In this document: positions 1-9,084 of the stretch, piece after piece | How positions within the stretch are numbered: the stretch's first letter is position 1 | How the letters are laid out: every line of letters begins with the position of its first letter | Origin: an uncultured Bacteroidales bacterium | Lineage (GTDB): Bacteria > Bacteroidota > Bacteroidia > Bacteroidales > P3 | Direction: 5' to 3' | Assembly: GCA_900316515.1 (NCBI GenBank) | Contig: ONDE01000021.1 | Span: forward strand, 1 to 40,681 | Length of the DNA stretch: 40,681 bases | Made by a program: the position numbers and the translations under genes | Notes under the pieces: model-generated | The model's database searches: none | What the model saw: the letters and a program-made list of their open reading frames with translations, nothing else | Told to the model about the DNA's origin: nothing

Positions 1-1
1 C

Positions 2-394
2 GCGAACACAAGCAGCAGCCTCGTCACCCTCGACCCCGACTCGCACTATGTAGCCTACGTCCGCGCCCGCTGCAAGTTCGCCCGCTACGAATACGGCCCT
101 TGGAGCGTCCCCCTGGCCTTCAGCCTCAACGGCGGCAACAGCATCGACGGCATCGACGCCCCCGCCCCCGACATCACCATCACCCCCAACCCAGCCACCG
201 AGTGCGTCACCGTCTCGGCCATCGGGATGCAGAGCGTCGAGCTGCTGGCCGTCGACGGCACCGTCATCATGCGTCGCGACGGCCTGCACCAGGACGAATA
301 CCTCCTCGACCTCAAGGGCCTCGCCGCAGGCGTCTACATGGTGCGCGTAAGCACACCCCTCGGCACCGCCACCCGCCGCCTCCTGGTGCAGTAA
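2..394 (+). CDS. T9SS type A sorting domain protein, C-terminal fragment
   Basis: This is the 3' end of a gene whose start lies outside the window; about 130 codons are visible, ending in TAA at 392-394. The last 80 or so residues form a type A T9SS sorting domain: an ITPNPA motif (the usual xxPNP start), a short beta-rich stretch, then LLDLKGLAAGVYMVRVST and a basic RRLLVQ end. The residues before it (YVRARCKFARYEYGPWS) look like the end of an Fn3-type module. Known of the family: such tails direct proteins from the periplasm through the Por secretion system to the cell surface or medium, and are then cleaved. The catalytic or binding part is not in the window, so the activity is unknown. 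The sorting-domain call is secure. Confidence 0.85.
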   Translation, partial: ANTSSSLVTLDPDSHYVAYVRARCKFARYEYGPWSVPLAFSLNGGNSIDGIDAPAPDITITPNPATECVTVSAIGMQSVELLAVDGTVIMRRDGLHQDEYLLDLKGLAAGVYMVRVSTPLGTATRRLLVQ

Positions 395-417
395 CGGTTT
401 TCGCAATTTTATAATTC

Positions 418-450
418 TTGCGTGCGAATCAAAAAAAAGTTGTATTTTTG
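418..450 (+). promoter_or_regulatory. Bacteroidota-type promoter of the bamD operon
   Basis: A TATTTTTG box (443-450) fits the Bacteroidota -7 consensus TAnnTTTG. A TTG at 418-420 lies 22 bases upstream in the -33 position. The box ends only six bases before the ATG at 457, so the transcript would start at or next to the start codon. Confidence 0.6.
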
Positions 451-456
451 CAGACT

Positions 457-1275
457 ATGAAAACCGTGAAATTTATCGCGATTACTGCTGTATTGTGTTT
501 CATTACAGCAAGTTGCACCAATTACGACAAGTTACTCAAGAGTAACGATTATGAGGCAAAGTATGCCGCAGCGATGCGTTACTACGAGAACAACAGCTAC
601 TCGAAGGCCATACAACTGTTCGAAAATCTGACCCTCTACTATCGTGGCAAGGAGAACGCCGAGAACATCGGCTGGTACTATGCCCAGGCGCTCTTGAAAG
701 AGAAAGACTACTACACCGCAGGCTACCAGTTCAAGCGCTTTGCCCGCCAGTTCCCCTACAGTGAACGCGTCGAGGAAGCCGCTTTCCTGTCGGCCTACTG
801 CAAATACAACGACTCGCCCTCCTACAGCCTTGATCAGAGCCAGACCAAGCTGGCCATCGAGGAGTTCGAGAACTTCGCCGAGCGCTGGCCCCGCAGCAAC
901 CACATGCCCGAGGTGAACAAATACCTGGACGAGATGCGCGAGAAGCTGATGAAGAAGGACTACGAGATTGCCTACGGCTACTACTTCATCGAGGAGTACA
1001 GCGCCGCCTACGAAAGCCTGAAGAACTTCCTGAACCTCTACCCCGAGGCGCCGATGCGCGAGGATGCCATGTTCTACATGCTGCGGTCGGGCTACCGCTT
1101 TGCCGCCAACAGCCGCGAGGAAAAGCAGAAGGAACGCATGCAGCAGGTGGTCAACGACTTTGACCGCTTCAGCAGCAGCTTCAGCAACTCGAAATACCTC
1201 AGCGAGGCACAGGACATCTACACCAAGGCGCGCGCTGCACTTGCCAAGATGGAACAGGCAGACAAAAAGAATTGA
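457..1275 (+). CDS. bamD: Outer membrane protein assembly factor BamD
   Basis: BamD is the lipoprotein of the BAM complex that helps insert beta-barrel proteins into the outer membrane from the periplasmic side. The 272-residue product begins with a signal peptide and a lipobox (FITASC, Cys20). The rest is helical TPR-like sequence with aromatic-rich repeats (YYENNSYSKAIQLFENL, YYTAGYQFKRFARQFP, AAYESLKNFLNLYPEAP), typical of the YfiO/BamD family, and the length is normal. The open frame continues upstream to 418, but the ATG at 457 is preferred. It gives a clean lipoprotein signal, and the promoter box lies inside the upstream extension. It is followed 28 bases later by rpoZ, the gene order I know from other Bacteroidales. 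Confidence 0.9.
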   Translation: MKTVKFIAITAVLCFITASCTNYDKLLKSNDYEAKYAAAMRYYENNSYSKAIQLFENLTLYYRGKENAENIGWYYAQALLKEKDYYTAGYQFKRFARQFPYSERVEEAAFLSAYCKYNDSPSYSLDQSQTKLAIEEFENFAERWPRSNHMPEVNKYLDEMREKLMKKDYEIAYGYYFIEEYSAAYESLKNFLNLYPEAPMREDAMFYMLRSGYRFAANSREEKQKERMQQVVNDFDRFSSSFSNSKYLSEAQDIYTKARAALAKMEQADKKN

Positions 1276-1303
1276 AAAAACAAAAAAAACAAAGAATATA
1301 CAA

Positions 1304-1678
1304 ATGGAAGAAAAGAAAAAGGTTATCACAACCACTATCACACGCAACACTGCTGATTTCGACAAGCAGACCGACAACATCTACGAGACCGTGGCCATGC
1401 TCACCAAACGCGCCAACCAGATTGCCGCCGAGGAAAAGCGTGAGCTGCACAACAAGATTGACGACTTCAAGGGTGGCTCCGACTCGCTCGACGAGATGTT
1501 CGAGAACCGCGAGCAAATAGAGATTGTGCGCCGCTACGAGCAGCAGCCCAAGCCGACGCTTGAGGCCACCGAGGAATACCTCGAAGGCAAGATCTACTAC
1601 CGCAACCCCGCCAAGGAGGACAAGCAGGCCCAGAAGTTCGAGGCCCTCGAAGAAGAGGTCATCAAAGAGAATTCGTGA
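1304..1678 (+). CDS. rpoZ: DNA-directed RNA polymerase subunit omega (Bacteroidota type)
   Basis: Omega is a small subunit that assists assembly of RNA polymerase and binds the beta' subunit. The product is 124 residues. It carries the signature of Bacteroidota omega: a TRNTADFDKQTDNIYETV stretch, the KRANQIAAE helix, FENREQIEIVRRYEQQPKPT and ATEEYLEGKIYYRNP. The ATG at 1304 follows an A-rich leader (GAATATACAA). An overlapping upstream frame beginning at 1064 is a shadow of bamD. The C-terminal tail past IYYRNP is acidic and somewhat longer than I remember for Bacteroides. The position directly behind bamD and ahead of coaBC supports the call. Confidence 0.88.
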   Translation: MEEKKKVITTTITRNTADFDKQTDNIYETVAMLTKRANQIAAEEKRELHNKIDDFKGGSDSLDEMFENREQIEIVRRYEQQPKPTLEATEEYLEGKIYYRNPAKEDKQAQKFEALEEEVIKENS

Positions 1679-1721
1679 ATTGGGAATGCATTAATGTGTT
1701 AATGCTGGAATATTTAGGTCA

Positions 1722-2912
1722 ATGAAAGTTATTGTCGGCATAACGGGAGGCATAGCGGCCTACAAGGCGCCGGAGTTGGTGCGCCAGCTGGTAAAGGCTG
1801 GCCACGAGGTGCGCTGCGCCGCCACAGAACATGCGCTCGAGTTCGTAACCCGCGTCACCCTCGAGACTGTCTCGGGCAACGCGCTCTACAGCGACCTCTT
1901 TGCCTCGGGGCGTACCGAGCATGTGTCGCTCAAAGACTGGGGCGACCTGCTGGTTGTGGCTCCTGCTACTGCCAACATCATAGGCAAGGTGGCCAACGGC
2001 ATTGCCGACGACGCCCTCAGCACCCTCCTGCTGGCCTTCTCGGGCAAACCCGTAGTCATGGCCCCCGCCATGAACTGCGAGATGTGGGCGCACCCCGCCG
2101 TGCAGCACAACATAGAGACCCTCAAGGGCTGGGGCATCCGCATGGTAGGGCCCGAGAGCGGCGAGCTGGCCTGCGGCGTCAGCGGCGTGGGCCGCATGGC
2201 CGAACCCGAACAGATTGCCGCCTACATAGCTTCTCTTTCAACTCACGACTCTCAACTTTCAACACAGAAGTGGCTTGTCACCGCAGGCCCCACCTACGAA
2301 CGCATCGACAGCGTGCGCTTCATTGGCAACTACAGCAGCGGCAAGATGGGCTTTGCGCTTGCACAGGTTCTGGCCGACGCCGGTGCCGACGTGGAGTTGG
2401 TAACAGGACCCACAGCCCTGACGATTGAACATCCTCGGGTGAGAGTGACCCGCGTGGAGAGCGCCCGCGAGATGTATGCCGCCGCCACAGCGGCGTTCCC
2501 CACATGCAACGGCGCTATCCTCTCGGCTGCTGTGGCCGACTACCGCCCGTCGGAGTGCGCCGACCACAAACTCAAGAAAAACGGCAACGAAGGCATGCAC
2601 CTCGACCTGGTGCAGAACCCCGACATACTGGCCACCCTAGGCAGCATGAAACGTGAAGGGCAGACCTTGGTGGGCTTCGCCCTCGAGACCGACAACGAGG
2701 AGGCCAACGCCCAGCGCAAACTGGATAAGAAGAACCTCGACTACATAGTCCTCAACTCGCTGCGCGACAAGGGTGCCGGCTTTGGTGTGGACACCAACAA
2801 GGTGACCATCATCGGCCGCGACGGCAGCCGCAAAGAGAGCCCCCTGATGAGCAAAAAGGAGGTGGCACAGCTGATAGTCGAGGCAACAGCCCTGAAGGAC
2901 ACACAACAATGA
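1722..2912 (+). CDS. coaBC: Bifunctional phosphopantothenoylcysteine decarboxylase / phosphopantothenate-cysteine ligase
   Basis: CoaBC carries out two steps of coenzyme A synthesis: joining cysteine to 4'-phosphopantothenate (CoaB) and decarboxylating the product (CoaC). The 396-residue length is standard. The N-terminal flavoprotein half shows GITGGIAAYKAPELV, EHVSLKDW with the catalytic His, PATANIIGKVANGIADD, the PAMNCEMW motif and the ACGVSGVGRMAEP clamp carrying the catalytic Cys. The C-terminal half shows VTAGPTYERIDSVRFIGNYS, AAVADYRP, the KLKK stretch and DNEEANAQRKLDKKNLDYIV. Between the halves sits SLSTHDSQLSTQKW, encoded by a short pyrimidine-rich repeat (2233-2263), which looks like an in-frame insertion in the flexible linker. 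The stop overlaps the next start as ATGA. Confidence 0.95.
   Translation: MKVIVGITGGIAAYKAPELVRQLVKAGHEVRCAATEHALEFVTRVTLETVSGNALYSDLFASGRTEHVSLKDWGDLLVVAPATANIIGKVANGIADDALSTLLLAFSGKPVVMAPAMNCEMWAHPAVQHNIETLKGWGIRMVGPESGELACGVSGVGRMAEPEQIAAYIASLSTHDSQLSTQKWLVTAGPTYERIDSVRFIGNYSSGKMGFALAQVLADAGADVELVTGPTALTIEHPRVRVTRVESAREMYAAATAAFPTCNGAILSAAVADYRPSECADHKLKKNGNEGMHLDLVQNPDILATLGSMKREGQTLVGFALETDNEEANAQRKLDKKNLDYIVLNSLRDKGAGFGVDTNKVTIIGRDGSRKESPLMSKKEVAQLIVEATALKDTQQ
2233..2263 (+). repeat. Short CTCAACT-type repeat inside coaBC
   Basis: A run of related 7-8 base units (ctttcaa, ctcacga, ctctcaa, ctttcaa) encodes the Ser/Leu/Thr/Gln-rich linker between the CoaC and CoaB domains. The sequence type matches repeats at 9304, 9820, 16631, 16704, 19012 and 21924. 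Confidence 0.6.
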
Positions 2913-3883
2913 AGAAACTGTCTATCATCGCCATCATACTGGCTTCGTTGGCTATCGCCGGGGAAGCCTTTATTTTCGCCACACGCAAGGAGGAGAGCGA
3001 AGAGTTGCACGCCCGTGCCATCCGCGCCGACTACCGCATCTACGCCCCCTCGGTTCCCGACACCCTCTCGTTCTGCGGCGAACGGGTGCCGCTAAACATC
3101 TACTACGTGCGCGAAGGGCTCGACCGTGAGCTGGTCTCCAACATGTACTACCAATCGAACACCCTCTTCAACATCAAACGCGCCACACGCTACTTCCCGA
3201 CCATCGAACGCATTCTAAAGGAGGAGGGTGTGCCCGCAGACATGAAGTACCTCTGCGTCATCGAGAGCGGCCTGCAGTGCGTCACCTCGCCGGCTGGCGC
3301 CAGCGGCTACTGGCAGTTCATGAAGAGCACCGGACAGAAGTACGGCCTCGAGATAAGCGACGAGGTTGACATGCGCAACCATCTGGAAGCCTCGACACGC
3401 GCCGCCTGCCGCTACTTGAAAGCCCTCCGGGCGCAATTCGGCGGATGGACTGAGGCGGCAGCGGCCTACAACTGCGGCGAGAACGGTCTCGACCGCCGTC
3501 TCACCAACCAGCAGCAGCGCAGCTACTACGACCTCTACCTCAACCGCGAGACCCAACGCTACGTCTACCGCATCCTCGCCCTCAAGCTCATCATGCAGCA
3601 TCCGCAGGACTACGGCTACCACGTGCGCCGTTGCGACACCTACCCCGAAGTGCCCACCACCGAGGTGATGCTCAACGGCAAGGATGTAGACCTCGTGCAA
3701 TTCGCCAAGGACAACGGCACCAGCTACAAGATGGTGCGCACGCTGAACCCTTGGATTACCACCGACAAACTGAAGAACAAGAACGGCAACACCTACACGG
3801 TGAAGATTCCCACCAAGAAAGGCACCGAATACAACACCATAGTCCGTGGCAAGCACGACACCACGGTAATAGAGAGCATTTGA
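2909..3883 (+). CDS. Lytic transglycosylase (SLT domain, MltD-like)
   Basis: Predicted to cleave the beta-1,4 bond between MurNAc and GlcNAc in peptidoglycan, forming 1,6-anhydro ends, in the periplasm. The 324-residue product starts with a hydrophobic N-terminus ([20 protein letters not shown]) that is a signal peptide or anchor. The SLT fold follows: [28 protein letters not shown] with the catalytic Glu, [21 protein letters not shown], and [12 protein letters not shown]. The C-terminal segment ([23 protein letters not shown]) resembles a degenerate LysM peptidoglycan-binding motif. The start overlaps the coaBC stop (ATGA) and the stop overlaps the uvrA start (TGATG), so translation is probably coupled. 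Assignment to MltD rather than another SLT family is tentative. Confidence 0.85.
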   Translation: MKKLSIIAIILASLAIAGEAFIFATRKEESEELHARAIRADYRIYAPSVPDTLSFCGERVPLNIYYVREGLDRELVSNMYYQSNTLFNIKRATRYFPTIERILKEEGVPADMKYLCVIESGLQCVTSPAGASGYWQFMKSTGQKYGLEISDEVDMRNHLEASTRAACRYLKALRAQFGGWTEAAAAYNCGENGLDRRLTNQQQRSYYDLYLNRETQRYVYRILALKLIMQHPQDYGYHVRRCDTYPEVPTTEVMLNGKDVDLVQFAKDNGTSYKMVRTLNPWITTDKLKNKNGNTYTVKIPTKKGTEYNTIVRGKHDTTVIESI

Positions 3884-6714
3884 TGGACGACGAGAAGATA
3901 AAGATATTAGGTGCTCGGGAGCACAACCTGCAGAACGTGGACTTGGAGATACCACGCAATAAGCTGGTGGTGTTCACCGGATTGAGCGGCAGCGGAAAGT
4001 CGTCGCTGGCCTTCGACACCATCCACGCCGAAGGGCAACGCCGATATATGGAGACCTTCTCGGCCTACGCCCGCCATTTCATCGGCAATATGGAGCGTCC
4101 CGATGTTGACCTCATTGAGGGCCTCTCGCCCGTCATATCCATCGAACAGAAGAGCACCAACAACAACCCGCGCTCTACGGTGGGCACGTTGACCGACACC
4201 TATGACCTGCTGCGACTGCTCTATGCCCGCATCGGCAAAGCCTACAGCATCGTCAGCGGCAAGCCCATGGTGAAGTACAGCGAGGACAAGATACTTGAGA
4301 TCATCACCACCGAATACGGCAGCCGCGACATCATGGTGCTGGCGCCGCTTGTCAAGGGCCGCAAGGGTCACTACCGCGAATTCTTCGAGCAGGTGGCGAA
4401 GAAAGGATTCCTCAAGGTGCGTGTCGACGGCGAGGTTAAGGAGATAACCTACAAGATGCAAGTGGACCGCTACAAGGTGCACGACATCGAGCTGGTGGTC
4501 GACCGACTACGTGCAAGCCGCAACGCCACACGCCTCCGCGAGGCGGTGCAGACAGCCTTCCGACAGGGTAAGGGCATACTGATGATACTGAACAACGAGG
4601 ATGGCAGCATACGCTATTTCAGCCGCATGCTGATGGACCCCGACAGCGGTCTCTCCTACCCCGAGCCGGAGCCCAACACCTTCTCGTTCAACTCGCCCTA
4701 CGGTGCCTGTCCGCATTGCAACGGTCTGGGCGAGGTGGCACAGATAGACATGCAGAAACTCATTCCCAACTCCAAGAAGAGCATCCGTGACGGAGCCATC
4801 GAGGTGTTGGGGAAATATTCGCCCACCAACTACGTGTACCGCAAGCTGGAGCTGATGGGCAAGCACTACGACTTCACCCTTGACACACCCGTCAGTGACC
4901 TCAGCGAGGAGGCCCTCAACGCCATACTCTACGGCAGCAACCACTTTGCCGGCATCGAGGACCCCGAGGACCCAGGCTACCTCAGCGAGTTCCAGGGCAT
5001 AGTGAACTACATCACCGAGATGGCGGGCGACGAGAGCCCCGCCAGCCTGCAGAAATGGGCTGCGAGCTTCATGAACACCGTGCCATGTCCCGAATGTCAC
5101 GGTCACCGCCTGAAGGCCGAAAGCCTCGCTTTCCGAATACTCGACAAGAACATCGGCGAGCTGGCCGACATGGATTTGCTGGAGCTGGAGGAATGGCTGC
5201 GCGCACTGGAGCCGCAGCTCGACGAGCGCGACCGCAAGGTGGCACACGAGGTGCTGGTGGAGATACTGAAGCGCCTCTCGTTCCTCAACAATGTGGGCGT
5301 GGGCTACCTCAGCATGAACCGCAGCGCCAAGTCGCTCTCCGGCGGCGAGGCACAGCGTATACGTCTGGCCACACAGATAGGCTCGCAGCTGACAAACGTG
5401 CTCTACATCCTCGACGAGCCCAGCATAGGCCTGCACCAGCGCGACAACCAGCGCCTCATCGAGAGCCTGAAGCAGCTGCGCGACCTCGGCAACAGCATCA
5501 TCGTCGTCGAGCACGACCGCGACATGATGCTCGCCGCCGACTACCTGGTCGACATAGGCCCCGGAGCCGGCATACACGGCGGCAAGATACTCTTCGCCGG
5601 CGAGGTAACCGACAAGGTGTTGGCGAAACACAAGCCAAGCGTCACTCTCGACTACCTGTCGCGCAAGAGCGACATAGCGCTACCGGAGAGACGGCCCAAC
5701 GTCGGCCGCGAGCATATATTATTGAAAGGCGCCACCGGCAACAACCTCAAGGGCGTGGACCTCGACCTGCCGCTCGGCATGTTCGTCTGTGTGACGGGCG
5801 TCTCGGGCTCTGGCAAGTCGAGCCTCATCAACGACACCCTGCAGCCCATCCTCAGCCAGCACTTCTACCACTCGCTACGCGCACCGCTGCCCTACAGCAG
5901 CGTCGAGGGCATCGAGCATATCGACAAGGTCATACAGATAGACCAGAGTCCCATCGGCCGCACGCCGCGCTCGAACCCCGCCACCTACGCGGGCTTCTTC
6001 GACGACATACGGCGGCTCTTCGCCGAACTGCCGTCGGCGCGCATACGCGGATACAAGCCGGGACGCTTCTCCTTCAACGTCAGCGGCGGCCGCTGCGAGC
6101 ACTGCAAGGGTGCCGGTCTGCGCACTATAGAGATGAACTTCCTGCCCGACGTATACGTGCAATGCGAGGTCTGTGGCGGCAAACGCTACAACCGCGAGAC
6201 GCTGGAGATACGCTACAAGGGCAAGTCCATAGCCGATGTGCTCGACATGACAGTCAACGAGGCCGTGGAGTTCTTCGACGCCTACCCCAAGCTGCGCCGC
6301 AAACTGCTGGCGCTGCAGGACGTTGGCCTCGGATACATCACCCTCGGCCAGCAGAGCACCACCCTCAGCGGCGGCGAGGCGCAGCGCGTGAAACTCGCCA
6401 CCGAACTCTCGCGCACCGACACCGGCAAGACATTATATATATTGGATGAACCCACCACGGGTCTCCACTTCAAGGACATCAGCATTCTCCTTGGCGTGCT
6501 GCAGAAGCTCGTCGACAAGGGCAACAGCGTGCTGGTCATCGAGCACAACATGGATGTCATCAAGGTGGCCGACTGGGTCATCGACCTCGGCCCCGACGGC
6601 GGTCGTGCCGGCGGTCAGATTACCTTCTGCGGCACCCCCGAAGACTTGGCAAAACAGAAAGAAAACTTCACAGGACAATACCTCAAAGCAGAACTGGACG
6701 CGATGTCAAAGTAA
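3883..6714 (+). CDS. uvrA: Excinuclease ABC subunit A (UvrA)
   Basis: UvrA is the damage-sensing ATPase of nucleotide excision repair; it loads UvrB on distorted DNA. The product is 943 residues, a normal length. It shows two ABC ATPase cores: Walker [10 protein letters not shown] (about 34-42) and GVSGSGKSS (about 640), signatures [17 protein letters not shown] and [16 protein letters not shown], and Walker [12 protein letters not shown] and [11 protein letters not shown]. The second zinc finger is intact (CEHCKGAG...[10 protein letters not shown]). In the first, the CxxC pair found in E. coli before the LFSFN motif is replaced ([20 protein letters not shown]), leaving only CPHC; I recall similar loss in other Bacteroidota. 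The frame is open from 3631, but the ATG at 3883 gives the canonical [17 protein letters not shown] start and overlaps the previous stop. Confidence 0.95.
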   Translation: MDDEKIKILGAREHNLQNVDLEIPRNKLVVFTGLSGSGKSSLAFDTIHAEGQRRYMETFSAYARHFIGNMERPDVDLIEGLSPVISIEQKSTNNNPRSTVGTLTDTYDLLRLLYARIGKAYSIVSGKPMVKYSEDKILEIITTEYGSRDIMVLAPLVKGRKGHYREFFEQVAKKGFLKVRVDGEVKEITYKMQVDRYKVHDIELVVDRLRASRNATRLREAVQTAFRQGKGILMILNNEDGSIRYFSRMLMDPDSGLSYPEPEPNTFSFNSPYGACPHCNGLGEVAQIDMQKLIPNSKKSIRDGAIEVLGKYSPTNYVYRKLELMGKHYDFTLDTPVSDLSEEALNAILYGSNHFAGIEDPEDPGYLSEFQGIVNYITEMAGDESPASLQKWAASFMNTVPCPECHGHRLKAESLAFRILDKNIGELADMDLLELEEWLRALEPQLDERDRKVAHEVLVEILKRLSFLNNVGVGYLSMNRSAKSLSGGEAQRIRLATQIGSQLTNVLYILDEPSIGLHQRDNQRLIESLKQLRDLGNSIIVVEHDRDMMLAADYLVDIGPGAGIHGGKILFAGEVTDKVLAKHKPSVTLDYLSRKSDIALPERRPNVGREHILLKGATGNNLKGVDLDLPLGMFVCVTGVSGSGKSSLINDTLQPILSQHFYHSLRAPLPYSSVEGIEHIDKVIQIDQSPIGRTPRSNPATYAGFFDDIRRLFAELPSARIRGYKPGRFSFNVSGGRCEHCKGAGLRTIEMNFLPDVYVQCEVCGGKRYNRETLEIRYKGKSIADVLDMTVNEAVEFFDAYPKLRRKLLALQDVGLGYITLGQQSTTLSGGEAQRVKLATELSRTDTGKTLYILDEPTTGLHFKDISILLGVLQKLVDKGNSVLVIEHNMDVIKVADWVIDLGPDGGRAGGQITFCGTPEDLAKQKENFTGQYLKAELDAMSK

Positions 6715-6743
6715 ATACAGACGCATCGCGTATGTACAATGGG

Positions 6744-7850
6744 CTACCGACCAGTCAGCTGGTAGCTATGCCCTGGCAGGGTATGTATGCGGCTCATCAT
6801 CTCTAGGTTGAAGAGTATCGAGGCCGTCTTGGCTAGCGAGAATCCGACCTCGGACGCCAATTCGTCGAGGGTCATGTGGTCATTCTCTTTCAGGCAATCG
6901 ACGACACGCTGCTCGTCACGCGACAAAGGCTCTTCCGATTTCATCTCGCCGAGTGCCAGCTGCTCGCCTTCGACGGGCCAGCCAAGCTGGAACGCCATAT
7001 CGCGCGCCCCACGCACCAGCAGGGCCCGGTTGGTAGCAATAAGATTGTTGGTACCCTTGGAATAGGTATCGCCGAGCCGTCCCGGAATGGCAAACACATC
7101 GCGATGATAACTGTTGGCTATGGCAGCCGTAATGAGGGCTCCGCCCTTCTCCGAAGCCTCCATGACCAACGTTGCATCGGACATGCCAGCTATGATGCGG
7201 TTGCGTGCCGGGAAATAGCGCGGATTGATGGCTGTGCCCGACGGATATTCGGTAACCAAGGCACCTCCGTTTTCAAGTATACGCTTGGCCAACGGGCGGT
7301 TGGCGGCAGGATAGATGCGGTCCAACCCATGCCCAAGAACAGCGACGGTAGGCAACCCGAAGTCGAGAGCTGCAGTATGGGCGGCAGAATCGATACCGTA
7401 GGCGAGGCCGCTGACGATATGCGGGTTGTAGTTCTTCAGTTCGCCGACAAACAGGTTGGTGTTGTCGCGACCAATGGCGGTAGCGCGGCGGGTACCTACG
7501 ATAGCAACAGAACGCTCGGGATTGAGGTCGGTGGTACCTAGACAATACAGCAACACCGGGCAATCGTCAGTCTCTGGGCTGTTCATCCGCATCGGATAGC
7601 CTGGGTCGGTGAAGAAAAGCGGACGGACATGGTTGCTCTCACAGAAACGCAGTTCTTCCTCGGCACGTATAAAAGCGCTCTTGCCACGGATATTCTCAAT
7701 AATACCTTTGTGTGTGCCAAAAGCCTCCTTCAACTCGGATGCAGGAAGGGCGAAGATATCCTGGTCTGGATATAGGTCGACAAGACGGCGAATGGATGCG
7801 TTGCCAAGGCCGTCCGTGAAGACGAGTGCCAACTTAGAGAGAATGTCCAT
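6744..7850 (-). CDS. dprA: DNA-processing protein DprA
   Basis: DprA binds single-stranded DNA entering during natural transformation and loads RecA. The 368-residue product has an N-terminal helical (SAM-like) region, then the Rossmann-like core with VAIVGTRRAT, SGLAYGIDSAAH, VAVLGHGLDRIYPAANRPLA, TEYPSGTAINPRYFPARNRIIAG and EASEKGGALITAAIA. It ends in a winged-helix domain (about 300-365, EQRVVDCLKENDHMTLDELASE). It is the last gene of the reverse unit starting at 9700, 12 bases after the thioesterase, and converges on uvrA with a gap of 29 bases. DprA is widespread in bacteria not known to be competent, so its presence alone does not show competence. Confidence 0.93.
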   Translation of the reverse strand: MDILSKLALVFTDGLGNASIRRLVDLYPDQDIFALPASELKEAFGTHKGIIENIRGKSAFIRAEEELRFCESNHVRPLFFTDPGYPMRMNSPETDDCPVLLYCLGTTDLNPERSVAIVGTRRATAIGRDNTNLFVGELKNYNPHIVSGLAYGIDSAAHTAALDFGLPTVAVLGHGLDRIYPAANRPLAKRILENGGALVTEYPSGTAINPRYFPARNRIIAGMSDATLVMEASEKGGALITAAIANSYHRDVFAIPGRLGDTYSKGTNNLIATNRALLVRGARDMAFQLGWPVEGEQLALGEMKSEEPLSRDEQRVVDCLKENDHMTLDELASEVGFSLAKTASILFNLEMMSRIHTLPGHSYQLTGR

Positions 7851-7862
7851 TTTATGCCGTTG

Positions 7863-8249
7863 TTAACGTGTAAGCCATTCACGGACTTCCGGCGGAATAA
7901 CCTCGGAACTGTTTGTGGAGCGACGGTAGCCAGCCATCACGGTGCGGCATTCGACACATACCGTGTTGGCATCAGTGTTGATGACGCGTTGCATGATAGT
8001 GAGGCTCTTGTTGCCTATCTTCTCCACCTCGGTGGTGACCTCTATCTGGTCGTGGTAACGTATCTGCGATTTAAAGTCGACCTCATAGTGGACCACCATG
8101 ATGGTGAAGTCGCCCTTGGTGGGCGGCACGCCATGAGAAGAGAAGAAAGCATCCTTGCCGAGGTCGAAATACTCCATGATTACGGCATTGTTGACGTGTC
8201 CCATCTGGTCTACGTCGTTGAAGCGTATCTGTATCGGTGTCTTATGCAT
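7863..8249 (-). CDS. Acyl-CoA thioesterase, 4HBT hotdog family (YbgC/FadM-like)
   Basis: Predicted to hydrolyse acyl-CoA or acyl-ACP thioesters in the cytoplasm. The 128-residue product is one hotdog domain. It begins with RFNDVDQMGHVNNAVIMEYFDLG, the family's active-site region in which the Asp (DxDxxGHVNN pattern) is catalytic, followed by VVHYEVDFKSQIRYHDQIEV. Length and motif order match the YbgC/FadM group. The substrate cannot be read from sequence. It lies 4 bases behind the histidine kinase and 12 bases ahead of dprA, so it is probably co-transcribed with both; a functional link is not obvious. Confidence 0.85.
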   Translation of the reverse strand: MHKTPIQIRFNDVDQMGHVNNAVIMEYFDLGKDAFFSSHGVPPTKGDFTIMVVHYEVDFKSQIRYHDQIEVTTEVEKIGNKSLTIMQRVINTDANTVCVECRTVMAGYRRSTNSSEVIPPEVREWLTR

Positions 8250-8253
8250 AGGG

Positions 8254-9084
8254 TTATTGTTTTTTCAGTGAGAAGAAGAATTCGAGACCACCTTCCGAGC
8301 GATTTTTGGCATATATCTCACCACCGTGAAAGAGGACAGCATGCTTGACGATAGAGAGGCCCAGGCCAGTACCCCCCTCCGAGCGCGAACGGCCCTCGCC
8401 GATACGCACAAAACGGTCGAAAAGTCGGAGAAGATACTCGTCAGGAACACCACGCCCTGTGTCGTAATAATGGATAAAGTAGTGGTCAGGATGTTCTTTG
8501 TAAGTTTCCAACACAATCCTGGCACCCTTGCCGGCATAGGCGACAGAGTTTTCCATAAGGTTGCGGAATACAGCATAGAGCAGTTCGTGGTTGCCCAGCA
8601 TAGGCATTGTCGGCAGTTTATTCTCTATAGCCACTCCTGCAACGGCGGCCTTGTCGGCCATCTCGTCGGCAGCTTCTTGCGCCACCTGCCGCACATCGAC
8701 CCCGTCGCGGGGGAAAAGGTCGGCGCTCTCTTCCAGTTTGTTTATCAGCGACACATCCTTTATAAGGTCAGAGAGGCGCAATGTCTGGTTGTAGCTGCGC
8801 TCTATATAATGGCGCCTGCGCTCTTCGTCGACAGGCTTGTCGCTGAGCAATATCTCGAGGTAGCCGCGGATGGAACTCACCGGGGTCTTCAACTCATGTG
8901 CTATGTTAGAGGTCATTTCCTGCTTTAGCTGGCGGTTCCGCCGCTCGGCTTCCGAAGCTTCTAGGCGCAGCCGTGTAGCCTCGTCGGCCATCTGTCGCAG
9001 ACGCTTGTTCTTAAGCATCAGGCGGACATATAGCACCATAATTACAGCCGTAAGGATAAGCAAAATAACGTCAGACAAGTCCAT
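8254..9084 (-). CDS. Sensor histidine kinase, short PhoR-like
   Basis: This is a 276-residue kinase of a two-component system. One N-terminal membrane helix (about 4-22) leads straight into a coiled region and the HisKA domain (NIAHELKTPVSS, phospho-acceptor His63). The ATPase domain shows the N box NLMENSVAY, G1 DTGRGV, F box FDRFVRI and G2 GGTGLGLSIVKH. There is no periplasmic sensor, HAMP or PAS domain, so the signal must come through the membrane helix or a partner. I chose the ATG at 9084 (MDLSDVILL); a TTG codon two codons upstream is possible. The start overlaps the response regulator stop by 14 bases, which fits translational coupling. Confidence 0.9.
   Translation of the reverse strand: MDLSDVILLILTAVIMVLYVRLMLKNKRLRQMADEATRLRLEASEAERRNRQLKQEMTSNIAHELKTPVSSIRGYLEILLSDKPVDEERRRHYIERSYNQTLRLSDLIKDVSLINKLEESADLFPRDGVDVRQVAQEAADEMADKAAVAGVAIENKLPTMPMLGNHELLYAVFRNLMENSVAYAGKGARIVLETYKEHPDHYFIHYYDTGRGVPDEYLLRLFDRFVRIGEGRSRSEGGTGLGLSIVKHAVLFHGGEIYAKNRSEGGLEFFFSLKKQ

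Noticed and set aside
5055..6449. A 464-codon forward frame inside uvrA and a similar one at 23718-25073
   Set aside because: Both are Arg/His/Pro-rich shadow frames of genuine genes in another frame.
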